The translations under genes and the position numbers were made by a program. The notes under the pieces were generated by a model. The model was given only the letters and a program-made list of their open reading frames with translations, did not search any database and was not told the DNA's origin. From Chloroflexota bacterium (GTDB taxonomy: Bacteria; Chloroflexota; Dehalococcoidia; Dehalococcoidales; RBG-16-60-22): a DNA stretch of 9,638 bases. Of this stretch, positions 1 through 6,889 are shown piece after piece; positions within the stretch are counted from its first letter, which is position 1; each line of letters opens with the position of its first letter. Location of the stretch: positions 1 to 9,638 of the forward strand of contig JACPQH010000091.1 in NCBI GenBank assembly GCA_016190585.1, written 5' to 3'.

Positions 1-1172
1 ATCCGGGCGCCGGTGCAGCCGATGGGATGTCCCAGGGAGATACCGCCGCCGTGCCGGTTGGTCTTGTCCAGGTCGAAGTCCAGCTCCCGCACCACGCCGA
101 GGGACTGCGAGGCGAAGGCCTCGTTCAGCTCGGTGTAGTCGATATCCTTTAGCGAAAGCCCGCCCGCCTTCAGGGCCTTTTTCACCGCCGGGACGACGCC
201 GAGGCCCATGTACGCCGGGTCGACGCCGCCGGAGGCGTAAGAGCGGACGCTCGCCAGCGGTTTCAGGCCGAGCTGTTTCGCCTTGTCGGCCGACATTATG
301 ACAAGCGCTGCCGCGGCGTCGGTGATGCCCGAGGCGTTGCCCGCGGTCACACTGCCGTCCTTCTTGAAGACCGCCGGCAGTTTCGCCAGGGCCTCCATGG
401 TGGTCTCCCGAGGGTGCTCGTCGGTCTCAAACTTGACGATGTCCCTCTTGACACGTATCTCGACCGGCACGATCTCCTCTTTGAAAACGCCGTTCTTGAT
501 AGCGGCGAGCGCCCGCTGGTTGCTCACCAGGGAGAAACGGTCCTGCTCCTCCCGGGAGATGCCGTACTTCTCCGCGATGTTCTCCGAGGTGATCCCCATG
601 TGGTAGTTGAAAAATATCTCCCAGAGCCCGTCGTAGACCATGCCGTCGACCAGCTCGGCGTTGAACATGCGGGCGCCCCACCGGGCCTTGGGGAAGTAGT
701 AAGGCACCGCGCTCATGTTCTCCATACCGCCGGCGATAATCACCTCGGCGTCCCCCGCCTTGATGGCCTGGGCGGCCAGGGCGACCGCCTTCATGCCGGA
801 GCCGCAGACCTTGTTGATGGTGTAGGCATTGACCTCTTTCGGGATGCCGGCATAGATGGAGGCCTGGCGCGCCGTGTTCTGCCCCTGGCCGGACTGCAGG
901 ACGTTCCCCATGATGACCTCATCGATGTTCACTTCCTGCAGGGAGGCGTCCCAACCGCCGCATTTCTTTTCAAGCTCGGTAGGGCCGGCGTCCTTGAGCG
1001 CCCCGGGGGCGCAGTCCATTATCTCCGCGGACACCTTGGGCTTCAGGCCCGCCCTTTGCAAGGCCTCACGGATGACGGTGGCTCCGAGCTTGACCACGGG
1101 CACATCCTGCAGTGCGCCCCCGTAGTTGCCGATGGCCGTTCTCACGCCGCTGACAATGACAGCTTCCTTCAT
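1..1172 (-). CDS. Acetyl-CoA C-acetyltransferase (thiolase family), C-terminus cut by the window edge
   Basis: Catalyses reversible thiolysis of 3-ketoacyl-CoA (acetoacetyl-CoA or a longer substrate) with CoA to give acetyl-CoA; soluble, last step of the beta-oxidation module encoded upstream. The reading frame is open for 390 codons from ATG 1172, preceded by the Shine-Dalgarno AGGAGAT 5 nt upstream, and continues past base 1. The N-terminal half has the nucleophile motif VCGSGM with Cys123. The second half has NEAFA (350-354) and the [16 protein letters not shown] stretch with catalytic His382. The final C-terminal loop holding the second catalytic Cys lies outside the window; about 35-40 residues should be missing. 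Residues about 47-80 are an extra segment relative to classical thiolases, whose nucleophile sits near residue 89. The family assignment is certain; chain-length specificity is not visible. Fourth gene of the operon, 28 nt after the SDR gene. Confidence 0.95.
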   Translation of the reverse strand, partial: MKEAVIVSGVRTAIGNYGGALQDVPVVKLGATVIREALQRAGLKPKVSAEIMDCAPGALKDAGPTELEKKCGGWDASLQEVNIDEVIMGNVLQSGQGQNTARQASIYAGIPKEVNAYTINKVCGSGMKAVALAAQAIKAGDAEVIIAGGMENMSAVPYYFPKARWGARMFNAELVDGMVYDGLWEIFFNYHMGITSENIAEKYGISREEQDRFSLVSNQRALAAIKNGVFKEEIVPVEIRVKRDIVKFETDEHPRETTMEALAKLPAVFKKDGSVTAGNASGITDAAAALVIMSADKAKQLGLKPLASVRSYASGGVDPAYMGLGVVPAVKKALKAGGLSLKDIDYTELNEAFASQSLGVVRELDFDLDKTNRHGGGISLGHPIGCTGAR

Positions 1173-1200
1173 TAGAAATCTCCTATAAACCCTTTAATTA

Positions 1201-1959
1201 CTAGAACGTAAACAGGCTGGCGCCGCCGCTGACCTCTATGGCCTCGCCGGTGAGGTAGCTTGACTCCTCCGAGGCCAGGAAAGCGACCACGTTGCTGAGC
1301 TCCTGGGGGTTCCCCATGCGGCGCATGGCCAGCCGCTTGATGATGCGCTCCCGGAACTCGGGCGGCACGTCGTAGAAGCTGCCGCCGTCGTAGACGCCGA
1401 GCACGATGGCGTTGCAGGTGACGTTCTTGCGCGCCCCCTCCAGCGCCACCGTCTTGGTCAGGCCGATAATCCCCGCCTTGGTCGCCGCGTAGCTGCACTG
1501 GCCGGCGCCGCCCATCGTCCCGGCGATCGAGGAGATGTTGACGATGCGTCCCCAGCCCTTCTGCAGCATGCCGGACAGACAGCACTTGATGGTGTTGAAA
1601 GGCCCGGTCAGGTTGACTGCCAGGTCCCGGTCCCAGTCCTTCTTGTCCATGTTGACGATCAGGATGCCCCGGACAATGCCGAAGGCAGCGTTGTTGACCA
1701 GGATATCGACCGGCCCGAGTTTGGACTCGACCAGTTTTACGCCCTGCTGTACCTGGTCGAGGTCGGAGACGTCCATCTGGACCGCCAGGGCCTGGCCGCC
1801 GGAGGCCTCGATCTCCTTCACCAGGGCTTCCGCCCGGTCCATGTGGCCGCTGCCGGTAACCACGACCTTGCAGCCGGCTTTGGCCAGGGTGAGGCTGTGG
1901 AACTTCCCGAGCCCGCCAGCCCCTCCCGTGACCATCGCCACCTTGCCTTCAATGCTCAT
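1201..1959 (-). CDS. SDR-family NAD(P)-dependent oxidoreductase (FabG-like / 3-hydroxyacyl-CoA dehydrogenase-like)
   Basis: A 252-residue classical short-chain dehydrogenase, the normal length for the family. Seen in the sequence: cofactor motif TGGAGGLG (11-18), NNAA (89-92), structural Asn116, and the catalytic set Ser144, Tyr157 and Lys161 in SYAATK. The usual Pro-Gly after the last core strand is replaced: the protein reads CNAIVLGVYDGG (182-193) where most members have N-A-I-x-P-G. The ATG has a strong GAGGAGG Shine-Dalgarno 6 nt upstream. It lies 34 nt downstream of the 3-hydroxyacyl-CoA dehydrogenase gene and 28 nt upstream of the thiolase, so it is surely co-transcribed. From context it may oxidise a 3-hydroxyacyl-CoA or reduce a 3-ketoacyl thioester, partly overlapping its neighbour, but SDR substrate cannot be read from sequence. 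FabG (3-oxoacyl-ACP reductase) is the main alternative name. Confidence 0.93.
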   Translation of the reverse strand: MSIEGKVAMVTGGAGGLGKFHSLTLAKAGCKVVVTGSGHMDRAEALVKEIEASGGQALAVQMDVSDLDQVQQGVKLVESKLGPVDILVNNAAFGIVRGILIVNMDKKDWDRDLAVNLTGPFNTIKCCLSGMLQKGWGRIVNISSIAGTMGGAGQCSYAATKAGIIGLTKTVALEGARKNVTCNAIVLGVYDGGSFYDVPPEFRERIIKRLAMRRMGNPQELSNVVAFLASEESSYLTGEAIEVSGGASLFTF

Positions 1960-1993
1960 GCCTGCCTCCTCAAATAAATATTCTAGCCAGGGC

Positions 1994-2848
1994 CTACTTG
2001 TATTCGTAGAAACCCTTGCCCGTTTTCCGTCCCAGCCAGCCGACCGCCACCATCTTGGCCAGCAGGATTGGCGAGACGTACTGCGGGTCCTTGAACTCGT
2101 CGTACATGGCCTGGGCGATAAAGTGCAGGGTATCCAGGCCGATGAGGTCGGATAGCGCCAGCGGCCCCATGGGGTGGTTCAAGCCCAGGTTCATGCCGGT
2201 ATCGATGTCTTCCTTGGTGGCGTAGCCTGACTCATACATACGGATGGCGTGGAGAAGCTGCGGCACCATCAGGCGGTTGACGATGAAGCCGGGCGAGTCC
2301 TTGGCGATGACGACCGTTTTACCGACCGATTTGCCGAAGGCCCTGCCGGCTTCGAGGGTCTCGTCGCTGGTGGCGATGGTCCGGACGACCTCCATAAGCT
2401 TCATCAGGGCCGGCGGGTTGAAGAAATGGATGCCGAGAACCTTGTCCAGACGGCCGGTGACCCGGGCCATATCGATGATGGAAAGGCACGAGGTGTTGCT
2501 GGCCAGGATGGCGTGCGCGGGCGTAATCTTGTCCAGGTCAGCGAATATCTTCTTCTTCACGTCCAGGTTCTCGACGACCGCCTCGATAACCAGGTCGCAC
2601 GCGTTAAAGTCGTTCATGCTGGTGGTGCCCTTGATGCGGGCCACGGTGGCGTCCCTGTCTTCCCTGGTCATGCGTCCCTTTTCCACGCTCTTATCCAGGA
2701 AGGCTTTCATCGCGCCCAGGCCCTTGTTGAGGAGGGCTTCACTCACCTCGGTGACCACGACGGAATAGCCTGACTGCGCCGAAACCTGCGCGATACCCCC
2801 GCCCATCTGCCCGCAGCCGATAACGCCCACTGTTTTGATCTGCATCAT
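1994..2848 (-). CDS. hbd: 3-hydroxybutyryl-CoA (3-hydroxyacyl-CoA) dehydrogenase
   Basis: Oxidises (S)-3-hydroxyacyl-CoA to 3-ketoacyl-CoA with NAD, or the reverse in butyrate-type fermentation; soluble. The 284 residues match the short stand-alone HBD type, not the long FadB fusion. Seen: N-terminal Rossmann motif GVIGCGQMGGG (8-18); SNTSCLS with Ser120; the GIHFFNPP segment with catalytic His141; Glu153 in LMEVV; Asn191 in PGFIVNR. The C-terminal helical domain has NHPMGPLALSDLIGLD and ends with GRKTGKGFYEYK, a typical family terminus. Two ATG codons are adjacent (2848 and 2845). AGGA lies only 2 nt before the first but 5 nt before the second, so the true start could be 2845 (283 residues). 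It follows the crotonase stop by 16 nt, indicating one transcript. Confident in enzyme class; preference for C4 substrates is inferred from length and context. Confidence 0.96.
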   Translation of the reverse strand: MMQIKTVGVIGCGQMGGGIAQVSAQSGYSVVVTEVSEALLNKGLGAMKAFLDKSVEKGRMTREDRDATVARIKGTTSMNDFNACDLVIEAVVENLDVKKKIFADLDKITPAHAILASNTSCLSIIDMARVTGRLDKVLGIHFFNPPALMKLMEVVRTIATSDETLEAGRAFGKSVGKTVVIAKDSPGFIVNRLMVPQLLHAIRMYESGYATKEDIDTGMNLGLNHPMGPLALSDLIGLDTLHFIAQAMYDEFKDPQYVSPILLAKMVAVGWLGRKTGKGFYEYK

Positions 2849-2864
2849 ATTCCTGCCTTTTCCT

Positions 2865-3638
2865 TTATTTACCTTTCCAGACGGGTTTCCTTTTCTCCAC
2901 GAAGGCCTTGGTGCCTTCCTCGAAGTCTTCGGTGCGCTGCAGAAAGCCCTCGATGAGGTTCTCCACGCGCAGGCCTTCCTCCAGCGACATCTCGCTGCCC
3001 CTGACCATCGCTTCTTTAGCGCCCCGGACGGCCAGCGGCCCGCACTCGCAGATGACCTGGGCCCACTCCCGGGCGGTGTCCATCAGCTTGTCGCCGGGGA
3101 CCACCAGGTTGACCAGGCCGATGCGGTAGGCCTCGGCGGCGTCGATGGGCCGGCCCATGAGCAGCAGCTCCGCGGCCTTGCACCAGGGGACCATGCGCGG
3201 CAACCTCTGGGTGCCGCCCCAGCCCGGTATCAGTCCCAGCCGTATCTCGGGCACGCCGAAGCGGGCGTTCTCGGCGGCGATGCGGATATCGCACGAGACC
3301 GTTAGCTCCAGCCCGCCCCCCAGCGCCACGCCGTTGACGGCGGCGATGAGCGGCTTCCACAGCTCGAGACGACCCATGCTTGTCGCCGGGATCTTCCACG
3401 GCGCCTCGACCACGTTCTGCTTCATAAAAGGCAGCATTTCCCGGATATCGGCGCCGGAGCAGAACGCCTTGTCGCCCGACCCGGTGATGATACCCACCCA
3501 GGCTTCGGGGTCATCCCGGAATTCCTGCATTCTCGCGCCCAGGTCGCGCAGGTCCTGGACATTGAGCGCGTTGCGGGTTTCCGGGCGGTTGACGGTAAAG
3601 ATGGCTATTTTACCGTCTTTCTGGTACTCAATCGGCAC
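2865..3638 (-). CDS. Enoyl-CoA hydratase (crotonase family)
   Basis: Adds water across trans-2-enoyl-CoA to give 3-hydroxyacyl-CoA, feeding the dehydrogenase encoded next. 257 residues from GTG 3638, a standard crotonase length. Seen: the CSGADI oxyanion-hole strand (60-65), GVALGGGLEL (103-112) with Glu111, and PEIRLGLIPGWGGTQRLPR (130-148) with Glu131. These align with the two glutamates required for hydration (rat Glu144 and Glu164), so it is a true hydratase, not merely an isomerase-like paralogue. Start choice: the frame could open at TTG 3662, but AAGGAGGTG (3652-3644), a near-perfect anti-16S match, lies inside that extension and 5 nt before the GTG, so GTG 3638 is preferred. First gene of the operon; a promoter and terminator-like hairpin lie just upstream. 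The name crt would suit a butanoate role, but a general fatty-acid role is equally possible. Confidence 0.95.
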   Translation of the reverse strand: MPIEYQKDGKIAIFTVNRPETRNALNVQDLRDLGARMQEFRDDPEAWVGIITGSGDKAFCSGADIREMLPFMKQNVVEAPWKIPATSMGRLELWKPLIAAVNGVALGGGLELTVSCDIRIAAENARFGVPEIRLGLIPGWGGTQRLPRMVPWCKAAELLLMGRPIDAAEAYRIGLVNLVVPGDKLMDTAREWAQVICECGPLAVRGAKEAMVRGSEMSLEEGLRVENLIEGFLQRTEDFEEGTKAFVEKRKPVWKGK

Positions 3639-3643
3639 GGTAG

Positions 3644-3652
3644 CACCTCCTT
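3644..3652 (-). promoter_or_regulatory. Strong Shine-Dalgarno for the enoyl-CoA hydratase
   Basis: On the minus strand AAGGAGGTG ends 5 nt before GTG 3638. It is almost fully complementary to the 16S 3' end. It decides the start codon because the alternative TTG at 3662 lies upstream of it. It begins only about 8 nt after the T-run of the terminator-like hairpin, so initiation here depends on RNA polymerase having read through that hairpin. Confidence 0.85.
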
Positions 3653-3660
3653 CAGTAGTC

Positions 3661-3719
3661 AAAAAAAAGCCCGCTCAAGACGCAAGTGATTCCGGAACAT
3701 CACCTCCTCTTACGGGCTT
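3661..3719 (-). terminator. Intrinsic terminator-like hairpin (candidate attenuator) ahead of the acyl-CoA operon
   Basis: On the minus strand the outer stem AAGCCCG (3719-3713) pairs with CGGGCTT (3673-3667), followed by a T-run covering 3668-3661. The stem continues imperfectly inward through AAGA with TCTT and then GTGAT with ATCAC, closing an 8-nt loop GTTCCGGA. The G+C-rich stem plus eight T residues is the form of a Rho-independent terminator. It lies 136 nt past the protease stop codon, so it may end the glgP-protease transcript. It also lies downstream of the predicted promoter at 3762-3790 and upstream of the crotonase Shine-Dalgarno, with no room for another promoter after it. It could therefore attenuate the acyl-CoA operon. 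Plus-strand reading has only a weaker TCTTTT tail. Confidence 0.75.
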
Positions 3720-3761
3720 CTTTTCCGAATGATGAGGATAATCAGGGCGGATTTCCGGTCA

Positions 3762-3790
3762 ATTCTATCAGAAGCTTACATTACCGTCAA
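3762..3790 (-). promoter_or_regulatory. Predicted sigma70-type promoter for the acyl-CoA operon
   Basis: On the minus strand TTGACG (3790-3785) and TAGAAT (3767-3762) are separated by exactly 17 nt. Each hexamer matches five of six consensus positions, the best promoter seen in the window. The expected start is near 3755, giving a leader of about 117 nt before GTG 3638. It lies in the AT-richer gap between the protease and crotonase genes. Predicted by eye only. Confidence 0.7.
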
Positions 3791-3854
3791 GGAAAAGTGG
3801 GCCTCCCGCCCCGCTGTCCCCTCTCCCCGGTTCAGGTGCTGGCTTCTTCCTCTA

Positions 3855-4718
3855 TTACCGGACGCGGTCGCCTTTGGGCGGGGCGCGCGGCGGCACGTAG
3901 GGGGTCGGCACGAACTCCACCGAGGGCCGCCGCTGCCCGGACTGGGGGTAAAGGTCCATCAGCTCGTAGATCTCGGTCGGCATCTGGTCGCTGACCGGGA
4001 GCCCCAGGTCGCCGGCCTTGGAGAAGTCGATGGGGTAATCGTGGGTCCAGCGGCCGTCGCTCATCGCCTTTGCCAGCTCCCTGGCTTTGTCTTCCGGCAT
4101 CCGCTCCTTGACCAGCACGAAGACCACGTTATACACCTGGTCGATCGCCTTGCGGGCCATATCACCGAGGATGAGGGTCTGGTCATCACGGTTCGGGTTA
4201 GGCTCCTTGAGCGCCGCCAGGATGGAGACCGCCGGGTAATAGCCCTGCTGCCCGCCGAGCTGGGGGTCGACCGGGCCAAGCACGGCGTCCGGGTCCATGA
4301 CGATCTCATCGGCGGCCAGCGCCACCAGCGTGCCGCCGGACATGGCGTAGTGCGGCACGAAGATGGTAACCTTGCCCTGGTGTCGTTTGAGGGCGCAGGC
4401 GATCTGCTCCGAGGCCAGCACCAGGCCGCCCGGCGTGTGGACCACCAGGTCTATCGGCATGTCTTTGGGCGTCATGCGGATGGCGCGCAGCACCTGCTCC
4501 GAGTCCTCGATATCGATGTACCGGGTGATGGGAAAGCCGAGGAAGCTCATGGTTTCCTGCCAGTGTATCATGGTGATAAGACGCGAGCGGCGGATTTTTT
4601 CCAGGTTCTTCATAGCCGAGAGCCGGTGCTTCAGTAGCAAACGCTTCTGGAAATAGGGAACGAAGAGGATGACCAGGAAAATCAGCCAGACGATATTAAG
4701 CAGGTTTCCCCAATCCAT
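3855..4718 (-). CDS. Membrane-anchored ClpP-class serine protease, SDH_sah (serine dehydrogenase proteinase) family
   Basis: A 287-residue protein of the ClpP/crotonase fold, related to SppA and NfeD-type membrane proteases. Residues about 8-22 form one hydrophobic membrane segment, followed by a basic stretch (25-46) that suggests the catalytic domain faces the cytosol. Family marks seen: HTPGG (94-98), the nucleophile segment AMSGGT with probable catalytic Ser127, AADEIVMD (135-142) and GPVDPQ (148-153). The C-terminal tail (about 258-287) is Pro/Arg-rich and probably disordered. These proteins are thought to cleave membrane or membrane-associated substrates, but physiological targets are largely unknown and none can be inferred here. 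The start ATG has GGAGG 6 nt upstream. It lies 24 nt after glgP and is probably co-transcribed with it. No NfeD or stomatin partner is adjacent, at least within this window. Confidence 0.9.
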   Translation of the reverse strand: MDWGNLLNIVWLIFLVILFVPYFQKRLLLKHRLSAMKNLEKIRRSRLITMIHWQETMSFLGFPITRYIDIEDSEQVLRAIRMTPKDMPIDLVVHTPGGLVLASEQIACALKRHQGKVTIFVPHYAMSGGTLVALAADEIVMDPDAVLGPVDPQLGGQQGYYPAVSILAALKEPNPNRDDQTLILGDMARKAIDQVYNVVFVLVKERMPEDKARELAKAMSDGRWTHDYPIDFSKAGDLGLPVSDQMPTEIYELMDLYPQSGQRRPSVEFVPTPYVPPRAPPKGDRVR

Positions 4719-4742
4719 AAGCCACCTCCGGGAGAAGCCCGG

Positions 4743-4786
4743 TTATCCCGGCTTCCGGCCGGCTGACGGCTGCGCCGCCGGGATAA
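4743..4786 (-). repeat. 10-bp perfect inverted repeat over the glgP stop codon
   Basis: TTATCCCGGC (4743-4752) and GCCGGGATAA (4777-4786) are perfect inverted copies separated by 24 nt, and the intervening GC-rich bases could add smaller stems. The repeat includes the glgP TAA and lies just before the protease ribosome-binding site. There is no T-run after it on the minus strand, so it is not an intrinsic terminator. It could stabilise the glgP mRNA or tune expression of the downstream gene. Confidence 0.6.
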
Positions 4787-6881
4787 AAAGCTTCTCGACG
4801 TAGTCCTTGATCATCCGCTTGCTGCAGAAGAGGGGCGTCACCGAGGCCATGGCTTCTTTCATGATCATGAGCCAGCCGCGGGGTATGCCGTTCCGGTCTC
4901 GTTTATAGTAAAGCGGGACAATGGTCTTTTCCAGGAGCTCGTACAGCGAGGCGGCGTCGGTGGCATCCTCCTCCTCCATGGTGGGCGCCTTGTTATACTC
5001 GCCGATACACCAGCCGTTGACGCCGTTGTAGGCCTCGCGCCACCAGCCGTCAGGCACGCTCAGGTGAGGCGCGCCGTTCATCGAGGCCTTCATGCCGCTG
5101 GTGCCCGAGGCTTCCTGGAGCCGGCGCGGGTTGTTAAGCCAGACATCCACCCCGGCCACCATGTAACGCGCCATGTGCATGTCATAGTCTTCCACGAACA
5201 GGATACGCCCCTGGAACTCGCTCGCCGTAGCTAACTGGTAGACCTGCTGCATCAGGATTTTGGAAGCGAAGTCCGCCGGGTGCGCCTTGCCCGCGAAAAT
5301 TATCTGCACGGGGCGGAGCCGGTTATTGACAATCCGCTTCAGCCGCTCGGGGTCGCTGAGAATCAGCGAGGGCCGCTTGTACTCAACCACCCGCCGGGCG
5401 AAGGCGATGGTAAGGGCTTCCGGGTCCAGCAGCGCCCCCATGGCCAGCATCTGCTTCCAGGGGACATCATCGGTGACCCACCGGTCCCGCATCCTCTCCC
5501 GGATGGCGCCGGCCATCTTGCGTTTAAGGTTGAGGTGAATAGACCAGAGCTTCTCATCCGGCACGAACTGCAGCCGCTCCCTTATCAGGTCCTCGTTGCC
5601 TATCAGCTTGACCCACTCCCGGCCGCAAAACTCGTCGTAAAGGTCGTGAATCTGGGGCGCCACCCAGGTCAGGGTATGAACGCCGTTGGTGACGTGGGTG
5701 ATGGGCACCCTGTCCTCGGGCGTATCCGGCCAGATGCCCTGCCACATCCTGCGGGAAACCTTTTCGTGCACCTCGCTCACGGCGCAGCGCAGGTGGGAGA
5801 GCCTCATCGACAGCGCGGTCATGTTGAACCCCGTGCCTGAAGCCGGGTACTGGCCAAGCCTGAAAAACTCATCGCGGTCGATGCCCAGCGAGTCCCAGTA
5901 CTTGTCGAAGTATTTCTCCATCAGCGGCGCCGGGAAGACGTCATGCCCGGCCATTACCGGCGTGTGGGTAGTGAACACGGTGGCCGCCTGCACCTGGCTC
6001 ATGGCCTCGGGGAAGGGGATGCCCCCCGCCGCCTTTTCCCTTATCCGTTCCAGCATCATGAAGGCGTTGTGCCCCTCGTTGGCATGCCAGATGGCGGGCC
6101 TGATGCCCAGGGCGTCGAGAACGCGCACCCCGCCGATACCGAGGACGATCTCCTGCTGGATGCGGCTCTCCGGTTCCGGCACGTAAAGCCGCGCCGAGAG
6201 GTACTGGTACTCCTCCGGGTTTTCCTCGAGGCGGGTATCCAGCAGGTAGATGCTGGTGCGCCCGGCCTGCACCTGCCAGACCCCGAGGCCGAGCATCATA
6301 TCACCGAGCCTGACCCGGGCGACGGCGGCGCCCCCGTTGAGGTACACCCGCTTGATGGGCGCTTCGTTGAAGTCAAGCTGGCGGTAGATCTCCTGCTGCC
6401 AGCCGTCCGGCCCGATGTGCTGGTGAAAGTACCCCTGGGGGTACATGAAACCCACGGCCACCATCGGGATGCCCATGTCGCTGGCTTCCTTGCAGATGTC
6501 TCCCGCGAGGATGCCGAGGCCGCCGGCGTATATCGGCAGGGAGTTATGGATGGCGTACTCCATGGAGAAATAGGCCACCGGCCCGTTCAGGATGCCGGGA
6601 TGGGCCTGGGCCCACCAGGTATCCGGGGTGCTCATGCCGGTGTCAAAATCGTCCATGACGGCATCGTACAGCTTGAGGAAAACCGGGTCGGCGGCGGCGG
6701 CTTCCAGCGTCTCCAGGCTCACCTCGCTGAGCTGTTTGACCGGGTTGTGCCGGTTTATCCGCCACAGGGCATAGTCCAGCGTGCGGAAAACCTGGCGGGC
6801 CTGCTCATGCCAGCTCCACCACAGGTTATTGGCCAGCTCGTCGAGCCGCGCGATGCGGGCGGGGATACGCGAATCCAGCAT
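4743..6881 (-). CDS. glgP: Alpha-glucan (glycogen/maltodextrin) phosphorylase, DUF3417-containing GT35 type
   Basis: Phosphorolyses alpha-1,4-glucan ends to glucose-1-phosphate using pyridoxal phosphate; cytosolic, glycogen mobilisation. 712 residues. The N-terminal DUF3417-like region (about 8-90) has LANNLWWSWHEQAR. The catalytic part shows YFSMEYA (104-110), AGGLGILAGD (119-128), HANEGHNAF (266-274), TTHTPVMAGHDVFP (304-317), VTNGVH, VVEYKRP (498-504), GKAHP (531-535), WLNNPRRLQEASGTSGMKAS (581-600) with the probable PLP lysine Lys598, and NGWCIGEYN. It stops shortly after this core, so it is shorter than the roughly 820-860-residue relatives I recall from Thermus, archaea and actinobacteria. 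A C-terminal extension appears absent. ATG 6881 is the only reasonable start: an in-frame TAA lies three codons upstream and there is no Shine-Dalgarno. A TATAAT box 8 nt away suggests a leaderless message. Confidence 0.95.
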   Translation of the reverse strand: MLDSRIPARIARLDELANNLWWSWHEQARQVFRTLDYALWRINRHNPVKQLSEVSLETLEAAAADPVFLKLYDAVMDDFDTGMSTPDTWWAQAHPGILNGPVAYFSMEYAIHNSLPIYAGGLGILAGDICKEASDMGIPMVAVGFMYPQGYFHQHIGPDGWQQEIYRQLDFNEAPIKRVYLNGGAAVARVRLGDMMLGLGVWQVQAGRTSIYLLDTRLEENPEEYQYLSARLYVPEPESRIQQEIVLGIGGVRVLDALGIRPAIWHANEGHNAFMMLERIREKAAGGIPFPEAMSQVQAATVFTTHTPVMAGHDVFPAPLMEKYFDKYWDSLGIDRDEFFRLGQYPASGTGFNMTALSMRLSHLRCAVSEVHEKVSRRMWQGIWPDTPEDRVPITHVTNGVHTLTWVAPQIHDLYDEFCGREWVKLIGNEDLIRERLQFVPDEKLWSIHLNLKRKMAGAIRERMRDRWVTDDVPWKQMLAMGALLDPEALTIAFARRVVEYKRPSLILSDPERLKRIVNNRLRPVQIIFAGKAHPADFASKILMQQVYQLATASEFQGRILFVEDYDMHMARYMVAGVDVWLNNPRRLQEASGTSGMKASMNGAPHLSVPDGWWREAYNGVNGWCIGEYNKAPTMEEEDATDAASLYELLEKTIVPLYYKRDRNGIPRGWLMIMKEAMASVTPLFCSKRMIKDYVEKLFIPAAQPSAGRKPG

Positions 6882-6889
6882 TGCGTCTT

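Noticed and set aside
414..1175. A 253-codon plus-strand frame opposite the thiolase
   Set aside because: The opposite strand encodes a continuous thiolase with all motifs visible; this frame is an antisense shadow.
3639..3662. Extension of the enoyl-CoA hydratase to TTG 3662
   Set aside because: The strong Shine-Dalgarno would then lie inside the coding region, and the extra eight residues (from T-rich leader DNA) do not look like crotonase N-terminus.
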